Shown here one piece after another: positions 8,409 to 15,990 of a stretch of 47,046 bases of DNA (its first letter is position 1; the number at the start of each line of letters is the position of its first letter). The stretch spans positions 1-47,046 of the forward strand of contig JANQIV010000174.1 in the NCBI GenBank assembly GCA_028282005.1, written 5' to 3'. The stretch comes from Melioribacteraceae bacterium (GTDB taxonomy: Bacteria; Bacteroidota; Ignavibacteria; Ignavibacteriales; Melioribacteraceae). The notes beneath the pieces are model-generated. The model had not been told where the DNA came from and made no database searches. It worked only from the letters and a program-made list of their open reading frames with translations. Position numbers and translations under genes: made by a program.

Positions 8409-9527
8409 TTATAGATTCGCCTTCCAAAGTTCCAATACTTTTCTCGGATTACCGTTTTCGTCATAAAATCCGGTATCCCGCCAAAGCTTTTGAAAATCAT
8501 CAGGTGAGCCGATTGCTTCCCAAAGTTTGTCATAATCACGGATTACAAAATCAATCACAAACTCTACTTCATATTCTCTTGATTTTCTCAAAACCAAATC
8601 AAAGTAATTGTATTGCTTGTCTTCGTTGGAATTAAACTGAATTGAGCCACCGTTAATAGAAAATGATTGTGCAGGATAACCCGTCTCAGCAATGCAAATG
8701 GGTTTATTAACCAGCGGGAAAACTCTATCAAATAAATTACTTGGCACACTGTCGGTTAACAGAGCACTTAAATAAGTATAAATTGAAATCCCATAAAAGT
8801 CTGAATAATTCATTATTTGATTAAGTCCGTTGAGTTGAAGAGTATTATTTGCTGCTGAATATTCGGGGAGAAAGTCCATCGCAAAAACAGAAACCATTAT
8901 CGGCAAACTTTGATACTCGTTTTTCAATTGATTATAAACGAACGAATGTAGTTCAACATATTCATTCCATTTCTGTAAAGATTCATCAGCGTTTATTAAT
9001 AAGTTTACTTCAATGCCGATGCATAAATAATCGGGATCGAAGAAATCAATAACTCTTTTGCAATAATTAAGATAAGCTGTTTTAACATTTGTGTGATTAA
9101 AAGTATACGTATTCCACGGTGCAGGTAAAGGTTGGCTGTCGCTGTCGGATTTATAAGTCGCGAGTCCGTTACGTTCAATATTCAAAGGTGTTACGGCAAC
9201 ATATTTTTTGTGGGTGCCCGGAGTTGAAGCCTTTCTGAAATTCCAATTGTCCATTACATTAGCGTGAAAGTCGGTTCCATCAAGCGCTTCTTGCCAGGGG
9301 ATACCATTATCAAAATGATGCGCGATGATGTTTGCGTCGGTTTGTATTTTATCGTAAGAATATAAAACCGCGTCGGATGTAACGTCATATGGAAAGGGCG
9401 TAAAACCAAGGTAAGGTCCATTAGGTGTAAGTAAAGGAAGTTTTTCGTCCGGCCCTACGCTTTCATCACTGCAGAAAGCCAGCAGCAGGATTAGTAAATA
9501 GGTGAATGTTTTTTTTATCGGGTGCAT
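8409..9527 (-). CDS. Putative glycoside hydrolase (TIM-barrel, clan A-like) lipoprotein
   Basis: The 372-aa protein starts with a lipoprotein signal peptide (LLILLLAFC, Cys19) and then reads like a retaining beta/alpha-barrel glycosidase. Glu173 in CIGIEVNLL falls where the acid/base of clan A enzymes ends strand 4, and Glu281 in CIAETGYP falls where the nucleophile ends strand 7. The barrel strands FYGISIYTYL and PIMVSVFAMD are also recognisable. I cannot place it in a numbered GH family with confidence; galactanase-like or uncharacterised families are possible. It is a single gene on its strand, divergent from the LytTR regulator across a 310-bp regulatory gap. Confidence 0.7.
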   Translation of the reverse strand: MHPIKKTFTYLLILLLAFCSDESVGPDEKLPLLTPNGPYLGFTPFPYDVTSDAVLYSYDKIQTDANIIAHHFDNGIPWQEALDGTDFHANVMDNWNFRKASTPGTHKKYVAVTPLNIERNGLATYKSDSDSQPLPAPWNTYTFNHTNVKTAYLNYCKRVIDFFDPDYLCIGIEVNLLINADESLQKWNEYVELHSFVYNQLKNEYQSLPIMVSVFAMDFLPEYSAANNTLQLNGLNQIMNYSDFYGISIYTYLSALLTDSVPSNLFDRVFPLVNKPICIAETGYPAQSFSINGGSIQFNSNEDKQYNYFDLVLRKSREYEVEFVIDFVIRDYDKLWEAIGSPDDFQKLWRDTGFYDENGNPRKVLELWKANL

Positions 9528-9837
9528 TTTATAGTGAGTTTCTTAAATGATCAATATAAATAAAGCTAATAGAAAAACAATCCCGGATAAATTAATCATT
9601 ATAATGGCAGTTTTGTGAAGCAAAAATTTACTATTATAGGTTAATTAATATGTTAATAGATTAACATTTTTGTCTCTTTTCTTCCTGGAAAATTTGATTC
9701 ATTCAACGAATCTTTTTTCCTCTTCAATCTAGTATAATGTTATTATTTAAAGCATGTTATAAAACATGCTATAGGGGTGTTGTCTCTATTTACATAACTG
9801 AATAAAGTAACTGTTTTTCAAAATATTAATATTTGCA
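9528..9837. other. Divergent intergenic region with two palindromes
   Basis: This 310-bp AT-rich gap separates the minus-strand glycosidase-like gene from the plus-strand LytTR regulator and the T6SS locus. It holds no ORF. Two perfect inverted repeats stand out: GTTAAT-ag-ATTAAC at 9652-9665, and AGCATGTT-ataa-AACATGCT at 9751-9770. It probably contains promoters for both directions. Confidence 0.5.
9733..9770 (+). promoter_or_regulatory. Candidate promoter -10 and palindromic operator upstream of the LytTR regulator
   Basis: A TATAAT hexamer at 9733-9738 is followed 12 bp later by a perfect 8-bp inverted repeat with a 4-nt spacer (9751-9770), about 70 bp before the regulator start. The symmetry suits a dimeric repressor site or an early-transcript hairpin. 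It is not the direct-repeat form usual for LytTR proteins. No -35 box is obvious. Confidence 0.35.
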
Positions 9838-10590
9838 ATGGGTCAAATAAATATTTTAATAATAGACAGTGATGAGGTATTCTCTTCAAAATTGAAGTTT
9901 GGATTGGAGCAGTTAAATTATAATATTGTTGATATAATTGATGAAGATCAAAACGCGCTACCTGCCTTTTATGCAACCGAACCGGAAATAGTAATTGTAA
10001 GTGTTAACTTAAAAGGGAGTATTAGCGGTATTGAAATAGCTCAGAGAATTTATAACGACAGTTTAAATTCAAAGCCGGTAATTTTTATTTCGGATGATGA
10101 AAGCGAAAATAATTTTAACGAAGCAAAATTATCTTACCCATCAGCGTATTTAATAAAACCTTTCAGCTTATCTTCAATGAAGTATGCTATTGATTTAGCG
10201 TTGCAAAATTTTGGGACCTCTATGGTGGACACTTCTATAAAAAGAAGAGAAAGTGCTGAAGTATTAAATACAAAACATTTGTTTGTAAGGAAGTCGAAAA
10301 AAATAATTAAGGTGCCTATCTCAGAAATTCTTTACATCGAAGTTGAGTCCAAATACTCAACTTTAATAACTCATCAAGGAAAATTTATACTGCGAATTTC
10401 GTTAAAAGATTTGATTGATAAATTACCAAAAGAAATGTTTGTTAGAATTCACCGGAACTATATTATAAACATTGATAGGATAACTGAATTTGATTTAGAA
10501 GAATATACTGTTCACTTGCCAGATAAGTCATTGCCTCTTGGCAGAAAATATAAAAATTACCTGGTAGAACAACTGCAATTTTTAAGCTAA
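9838..10590 (+). CDS. LytTR DNA-binding regulator with a degenerate receiver domain
   Basis: The 250-aa protein has a receiver-like domain at about 5-120 and a LytTR DNA-binding domain at about 145-245 (LFVRKSKKIIKVPISEILYIE; MFVRIHRNYIINIDRI). The acidic residues at the start of the receiver (IIDSDE, 8-13) and the late Lys in LIKPF are kept. The phospho-acceptor position at the end of strand 3 reads PEIVIVSVNLKG, with Ser55 where Asp is expected. It is therefore unlikely to be switched by ordinary phosphotransfer and may use dimerisation, ligand or partner binding. No histidine kinase gene is nearby. It lies directly upstream of the T6SS genes on the same strand, so control of that locus is a reasonable inference. 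Confidence 0.85.
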   Translation: MGQINILIIDSDEVFSSKLKFGLEQLNYNIVDIIDEDQNALPAFYATEPEIVIVSVNLKGSISGIEIAQRIYNDSLNSKPVIFISDDESENNFNEAKLSYPSAYLIKPFSLSSMKYAIDLALQNFGTSMVDTSIKRRESAEVLNTKHLFVRKSKKIIKVPISEILYIEVESKYSTLITHQGKFILRISLKDLIDKLPKEMFVRIHRNYIINIDRITEFDLEEYTVHLPDKSLPLGRKYKNYLVEQLQFLS

Positions 10591-10814
10591 TAAAACTTCA
10601 CACAATATCTTTATTCCATCTATAACCATTTCATGGACATGCTGCTGCTGTTTATTCCCATTTTAAAAATCATGCAATGTAAATGAATTATTTAGCAAAC
10701 TGAAAAATCAGCGAAGCTCTATTTCATAAAAAAGACTTCTCGAATTACCTATGAATGTGACTCACGTGGCGAAGCTATGCCCGGTAAAATAATTACTCCA
10801 TCTAATAAAAAATA
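10591..10814. other. Intergenic gap before the T6SS locus
   Basis: A 224-bp gap between the LytTR gene and the first gene of the T6SS run. No ORF, strong hairpin or clear -10/-35 pair is seen. A promoter for the locus may sit here or upstream of the regulator. Confidence 0.3.
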
Positions 10815-11726
10815 ATGACAACAAGAGAAAAGCTAGACGCAGTATTAAGTATGTGTGAAGATTTTGAAGAGGCTTATGGAATACTTGAAGGCAGGCCCGA
10901 TTCACCTGTAGACAATTATTTCAAAAGTAAAATAGACGAATGGGCAAATAAAATTTACGGTATAAGTTCAGGATATGAAGCCGAATTTAATCAAATGTAT
11001 AAACATAGGATTGAGAAGGCAAGACCGCTTATTGAAGGACACGCCGATGTTACAATTGGAGAGGCGGACGATATACATGCCAAATCGGTTCAGCTAAAAA
11101 GTACTGTACAGGATGATCATAGTGCAGTAAATACAATGATCAAAGTAGCGTTAAATCAGCTTTCAGGTGAAAGAGGAGAATTGCCTCGGCCTGGTGATAG
11201 GCGTATTGTAGATATGCATATTCAAAACCCAAACAATACCTGGCCGGGTGGAAGGGGTACTTTGGGTAATTACGATTGGAATCAATTTGTTACAACGGCC
11301 CGGCAGAAGTTGGCAGATTTAATAACAAATTATAGACCTCATAGTCCATCTGAACGACAAGAAGGTTACGGCTTAAGCCCTGAAGCTTTTGGTCTCTTAA
11401 CGGATGTAAGCCTGCTACGTCTTCAAAAGCTAAGTGAAACTCCCTTTGCAGGACACGGGAGAAGTTCTCAGGTTGTCTCTCAAGTTTATGGCCAGCACAG
11501 ATCTGTTGTTGATAAAGTAATTCATCTAACCATTAAAATTCGATATCATTTTGGTTATCCGATAATAAGCGGATATAGATTTGGTGAAAGAGGAAGAGAA
11601 GCTACTTACAGATTTCTTCATCTTGCAGTGTTTAACGGAGTGCGAGCTGGAAATAAGATAATTGTAAACTTAACAAAATTTGCGTTTTATGATCCGGACA
11701 TTGGGTACGTTAGCCAGCAATTATAA
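10815..11726 (+). CDS. Uncharacterised protein heading the T6SS locus
   Basis: I do not recognise this 303-aa protein. It has no signal peptide or membrane helix. The first 120 residues look mainly helical and charged (for example EKLDAVLSMCEDFEEAYGIL). The middle is Gly/Pro/Arg rich (LPRPGDRR, TWPGGRGTLGNYDW). The C-terminal 90 residues have a compact, possibly enzymatic look with several His, Arg and Tyr (KIRYHFGYPIISGYRFGERG). It is 49 nt upstream of tssK on the same strand and has no clear Shine-Dalgarno. Position suggests a T6SS accessory protein, regulator or effector; none of these can be proven from the sequence. Confidence 0.75.
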   Translation: MTTREKLDAVLSMCEDFEEAYGILEGRPDSPVDNYFKSKIDEWANKIYGISSGYEAEFNQMYKHRIEKARPLIEGHADVTIGEADDIHAKSVQLKSTVQDDHSAVNTMIKVALNQLSGERGELPRPGDRRIVDMHIQNPNNTWPGGRGTLGNYDWNQFVTTARQKLADLITNYRPHSPSERQEGYGLSPEAFGLLTDVSLLRLQKLSETPFAGHGRSSQVVSQVYGQHRSVVDKVIHLTIKIRYHFGYPIISGYRFGERGREATYRFLHLAVFNGVRAGNKIIVNLTKFAFYDPDIGYVSQQL

Positions 11727-11775
11727 ATGGATATGAAGCAAAGAAAATTTTAAGAAAAAATTAAATAACAGAACT

Positions 11776-13104
11776 ATGTCAAAACTCATAGAACTAAAAG
11801 ACTCAATTCTATGGCATGATGGGATGATGCTGACTGCTCAGCATTTTAACAGCATGTCCAGCAGGTTTGAGCAGATATTGCATTATAAGATGGGTGTTGT
11901 AACCCCCTATAATTGGGGAGTTAAAAATTATGAAATTGATGACGAGCAATTAAGCAACGGCAAGCTGGTTGTCTCAAGGCTCGAGGCTATTCTGCCCGAC
12001 GGAATGATAATTCACGATTCTTCAAATGAAAGAAATATTCTTGAGCTTGATTTAGCTTCTCAAATAATTAAAGAATCGCAAAAGGTTTTGAAAGTTTATT
12101 TGTTTGTACCTGCTGAGTTTGATGATGAATACGATTACGAAAACAATATTCGGTACAAGCAGATAATGCCTGAAATTATTGACGAGGGCATTAATGTTGC
12201 GGAAGATAACATACCTTATCAAAGGCCAAACTTAAGTCTTCAATTGTTGGATGAAATTCCTGAAAGCGATTCCTGCATGCCTCTTGTTCACGTAAATTAT
12301 TCGAACGGGCAATTTTCGTTAACTGAGTTTGTTCCTCCCACCTTAACAGTTAATCCGCTATCGGGAATTTGGAGAATAGTTTCAAACATAATTCAGAAAA
12401 TAAAAATTAAAGCACTGTTTCTATCTAAACAGATACCACCTTCTTCTGTTCAGCACGATCCCATAATTTTGGATAAAAGATTATTACTTCAAAATTTGAT
12501 TTCACAAGTGCCGTATCTCGAAGCGCAGATGCAGTCCGGTTATACGCATCCGTATAAAATTTATTTAACTCTATGTCAGTTGCTCGGCAACCTTTCTTCA
12601 ATCGGTTATGAATTGATTTTAACAAACACTATCAACTATAATCACAATGATTTATTCAACACGTTTATTCAATTCAGAAATCTTGTTTATCAAATTCTTG
12701 ATGAGTCCATTGGTGATAAGTTTCATTCAGTGCCGTTTGAAAGAGAAGAAAATATTTTCTCACTTAATATTAATAAGCATTGGTTAAGTGAAAGTTTAAT
12801 TGTCGGTATTAGCGCAACAGAGGACAAAACCGAAAAAGACATTCTCAACTGGATGCTCAATTGTATTATCGGCAGCGAAGAAGACATTTCCAAAATGAAA
12901 AAGGAAAGGACAATTGGTGTTCAGAGAAATCAAATAACCAAAGACAGCAACTTTCCGCCTACACTTGATAAAATGTTCTTCGTTCTGGAAACAAATTTTA
13001 TAAAACCTGATCAGAAATTAATAATCTTTAATCCTTCAGATTCAACCGGGGAAATAGTTCCGGAAAAGATTAACCTTTACGTTAAAAAAAGATTTGATAT
13101 ATGA
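11776..13104 (+). CDS. tssK: T6SS baseplate protein TssK
   Basis: TssK is the trimeric baseplate connector that links the TssEFG wedge to the TssL/TssM membrane complex. The 442-aa length is typical. The N-terminal signature ILWHDGMMLTAQHFN (about 11-25) is diagnostic, followed by the expected beta-rich shell domain and a C-terminal receptor-binding domain ending LIIFNPSDSTGEIVPEKINLYV. Its stop overlaps the start of the tssL-tssM gene as ATGA, so translation is coupled to its direct binding partner. TssK presence shows the locus is a genuine T6SS rather than a phage tail or an extracellular injection system. Confidence 0.94.
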   Translation: MSKLIELKDSILWHDGMMLTAQHFNSMSSRFEQILHYKMGVVTPYNWGVKNYEIDDEQLSNGKLVVSRLEAILPDGMIIHDSSNERNILELDLASQIIKESQKVLKVYLFVPAEFDDEYDYENNIRYKQIMPEIIDEGINVAEDNIPYQRPNLSLQLLDEIPESDSCMPLVHVNYSNGQFSLTEFVPPTLTVNPLSGIWRIVSNIIQKIKIKALFLSKQIPPSSVQHDPIILDKRLLLQNLISQVPYLEAQMQSGYTHPYKIYLTLCQLLGNLSSIGYELILTNTINYNHNDLFNTFIQFRNLVYQILDESIGDKFHSVPFEREENIFSLNINKHWLSESLIVGISATEDKTEKDILNWMLNCIIGSEEDISKMKKERTIGVQRNQITKDSNFPPTLDKMFFVLETNFIKPDQKLIIFNPSDSTGEIVPEKINLYVKKRFDI

Positions 13105-14897
13105 TTGGTACTGAGGAGATTAAAAAAGAAATTCTCTTTAAGCAGTTTTTCAAATTTTATGACGACATCAAAAAAATAAGAGACGACTGTAAAGCCTCGC
13201 CTTGCAACCTGCAAGAAATTCAGGAAGCATCACTTAAGATACTCGATAATTATGCGTTAAGCCTTTCAAAATATCGGGACGAGTTTGGCGACGATACAGT
13301 TGACGAAATGTTTTATTTGATTACTGTCTTTGCCGATGAAGTTTTCATCGGGGTAAAATGGGAAAAGGGGCTTAAGTGGGAAGATTATTTACTCGAAGAG
13401 AAAATATTCAAAAGTCACATTGCCGGGATAAAAATTTTTGAAAACATCACAAAGATTATTGAGAATGGAAAAGGTGGAGTGCCCAGCATATCAAGCATTT
13501 ATTTGCTCTCTTTGATATTTGGTTTCAAAGGAAAATACATGCACGGCGATAGTGAAGGAAAAGTAAACGGTTTTAAGGAAAAACTGTATTCATTAATTTA
13601 TAAATCAGGTAAAAACTTCTTTGAAAAGCTGCACTATCTTTTCCCTGAAAACTATACCCACAAATTTACCACCGGTTTACAGTTGCTGATGCCAAACTTC
13701 AAGCTATGGATATTTATCGGAATTTTTACAACACTATTCATAACCTTTGTAATAGTAGAAATCTTTTACCCTCTTACAGCAATAAAAACAATTACTAACT
13801 TTTACAAATTTATTGTTTCCCATAAAATTGAATTTTTTCTTTTTCTCCTCTTTTTATCGCTTGCGCTTTTCATATATACAGTTTGGCACTACATCCGGAA
13901 GAACAAACTTCTATCATTCTTTAAGAAGAAGTTTTCCAAATATGAAATAAGAGAATCGTTTAAAAATCTGATCGATACGATCCGGAACGTGATGTATAGT
14001 GATGAATACAACACTAAACACCCATGGTACATAATCCTGGGTACACCTGGTTCCGGCAAAACAAGCCTGATGAGGGGATTAAGTATTAGGGAAGTAACTG
14101 ATAATCAAGTTGGTGAAGGTTTTTTTGAATACTCCCCGTGCAACTTTTGGATTTTTGACTCAGGCATTATTATGGATATTTCCGGTAAACTCGAAAAACA
14201 CGAAAATAAAACTGTGCTGAGAAATTACATTTTTAAGATGTTCAAAAGATACCGACCACGAAGGCCTTTGGATGGGGTGATTATTACATTGTCTTATCAA
14301 GATTTAGAAAGTCACTCTCAAAAAGATTTACTCAACAGTATCAAATACAAAGGGGATATAATATTTGAGCAACTTGAAAGCCTTCTCAATTATACAAAAA
14401 TGAAATTACCCGTTTACATTTTGGTGACTAAATGCGATAAGATGGAAGGCTTTAATGAATTTGTGAATTTAATTCCGAGCAGATTTAAACAAAGCATTTT
14501 TGGTTGGTCGATTAACCAATCTGGTTATAAATATGCTTTTTCAAAAAATTGGGTGAATGATGCGTTTAAAAAAATCAACGCACAGCTTGCATCGCTTGAA
14601 ATTGGAATGGCAGTTAATCAACACAGTGTTACAACAAACGAAAAAATATTTCAGCTAAGCAGGAACATAGACTCGCTTAAATATCCATTACAAATATTTG
14701 CTAACAGAGTTTTCAGATCATCGCAAGAATCCCATTTGTACACTCCTTTCTTCAGAGGAATTTATTTCTGCGGATCTGTAACAGAAGAAATGCATGAATT
14801 TGATACCACTGAAAAATTATTCGTAAAAGATTTGTTCGAAAAGAAAATTTTTAAAGAAGCTCACCTGGCTGTGCCGGTAATAAAATATCATTTATAA
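13101..14897 (+). CDS. TssL-TssM fusion: DotU-like domain joined to truncated IcmF/TssM cytoplasmic domain
   Basis: One 598-aa frame carries two membrane-complex proteins. Residues about 1-195 are TssL/DotU (VFADEVFIGVKW at 76-87; YLLSLIFGFKGKY at 134-146). Two membrane helices follow at about 201-222 and 244-263. Residues about 280-598 match the cytoplasmic N-terminal part of TssM: Walker A GTPGSGKTS at 314-322, DISG in the switch position, then YRPRRPLDGVIITLS, the G4-like TKCD, and the closing LFVKDLFEKKIFKE. In ordinary TssM (about 1,100-1,200 aa) this closing motif precedes a third helix and a large periplasmic domain. Here the protein stops 15 residues later, and tssA follows after 22 nt. 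The two helices place both domains in the cytoplasm, with a loop of about 20 residues outside. Confidence 0.88.
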   Translation: MIGTEEIKKEILFKQFFKFYDDIKKIRDDCKASPCNLQEIQEASLKILDNYALSLSKYRDEFGDDTVDEMFYLITVFADEVFIGVKWEKGLKWEDYLLEEKIFKSHIAGIKIFENITKIIENGKGGVPSISSIYLLSLIFGFKGKYMHGDSEGKVNGFKEKLYSLIYKSGKNFFEKLHYLFPENYTHKFTTGLQLLMPNFKLWIFIGIFTTLFITFVIVEIFYPLTAIKTITNFYKFIVSHKIEFFLFLLFLSLALFIYTVWHYIRKNKLLSFFKKKFSKYEIRESFKNLIDTIRNVMYSDEYNTKHPWYIILGTPGSGKTSLMRGLSIREVTDNQVGEGFFEYSPCNFWIFDSGIIMDISGKLEKHENKTVLRNYIFKMFKRYRPRRPLDGVIITLSYQDLESHSQKDLLNSIKYKGDIIFEQLESLLNYTKMKLPVYILVTKCDKMEGFNEFVNLIPSRFKQSIFGWSINQSGYKYAFSKNWVNDAFKKINAQLASLEIGMAVNQHSVTTNEKIFQLSRNIDSLKYPLQIFANRVFRSSQESHLYTPFFRGIYFCGSVTEEMHEFDTTEKLFVKDLFEKKIFKEAHLAVPVIKYHL

Positions 14898-14919
14898 ATA
14901 AATACAAATTAAATCTCAC

Positions 14920-15957
14920 TTGGAAACACAAGACTTTAACTCGCTGCTTAAAAAAATTTTAGAGCCAATTAGTGAAACGAACCCTGTTGGTGCATACCTC
15001 AAATACGAGGATACTTATGATTCGATTACAGATGCAATGCGTGCCGACCGCGATTTGGAGCAGGGCTTGTGGAAACAACAGCTTAAGAAATCTGAATGGG
15101 ATAAAGCAATTACAATCTGCACGGAAGCATTGCAAAACAAAACTAAGGATCTGCAAATCGCAGCATGGTTAATGCAGTCGCTGCTCAGAAAATATGGCTT
15201 TGTCGGCTTGAAGCAGGGGCTAACAATTCTACTTGAGCTCTGCAAAAAATACTGGGATGTAATTTATCCCAATGATGAAAGTGGGGATATTGAGATAAGG
15301 CTTGCACCATTATTCTGGATTGAAGAAAAGTTTTATATTCAGTTGAAGTTAACACCGATAACAATTTCACAACCGCAGATTGAACCTTATACTTATGACC
15401 GTTGGGAGAGGGAAAGCAAGCAGCAAGACGAAGAAGGGGATTTCAATCCGATTAGTGAGTATCTGAAATATGTAATTATTTCCTCGGAAGAGTTTTATAA
15501 AAATGTTGATTCAAATGTTAATGAGTCGATTGAGATTTTTAGATCGTTAAAAAAATTCCTAAAGGGAAAGATACAGGATAACTTCCCTCATTTTATTCAA
15601 GTTGAAAAAACACTACAAGACATAATCACATTAAATAGTTTTGCACTTAAAGAAATTGAACGGTTAACGCTTGTCAATAAAGAAAGCGAAGAGGTTAAAG
15701 ATAGTGACATAAAGAAAGTTGATTCAAACGAAGAAGCTTTGATGCACCAAAGAGAGATAGACAGCATTGACTCTGCATACAAATTCCTTTCCGAAATATC
15801 AGATTTTTTAATTGAGAACGAACCCAATTATCCTACCGGCTACATGGTTAAACATGCTTTGAAATATAGGTATTCGGTATTAAAAGAATTTTTAGAAGAA
15901 AAAATAAAAGATAAAAACCAACTGGGAAAAATATTCGAAATACTGAACATATCTTAA
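14920..15957 (+). CDS. tssA: T6SS protein TssA (ImpA family)
   Basis: TssA proteins coordinate baseplate and sheath/tube assembly or cap the growing tail. This 345-aa member has the ImpA_N domain at about 5-130 (LEPISETNPVGAYLKYEDTYD; KYWDVIYPNDESGDIEIRLAPLFWIEEKF). Its C-terminal region ends with FLIENEPNYPTGYMVKHALKY, typical of the shorter classes. An in-frame stop at 14899-14901 rules out an upstream ATG, so the start is the TTG at 14920 with no clear Shine-Dalgarno. It lies 22 nt after tssL-tssM and 33 nt before the sheath gene. Confidence 0.88.
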   Translation: METQDFNSLLKKILEPISETNPVGAYLKYEDTYDSITDAMRADRDLEQGLWKQQLKKSEWDKAITICTEALQNKTKDLQIAAWLMQSLLRKYGFVGLKQGLTILLELCKKYWDVIYPNDESGDIEIRLAPLFWIEEKFYIQLKLTPITISQPQIEPYTYDRWERESKQQDEEGDFNPISEYLKYVIISSEEFYKNVDSNVNESIEIFRSLKKFLKGKIQDNFPHFIQVEKTLQDIITLNSFALKEIERLTLVNKESEEVKDSDIKKVDSNEEALMHQREIDSIDSAYKFLSEISDFLIENEPNYPTGYMVKHALKYRYSVLKEFLEEKIKDKNQLGKIFEILNIS

Positions 15958-15990
15958 AAACATAACTAATAACAAACTAAGGAGCCTGTT

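Noticed and set aside
14898-14919. A separate gene for the missing TssM periplasmic domain after tssL-tssM
   Set aside because: Only 22 nt separate the stop from tssA, and no other frame in the locus resembles that domain.
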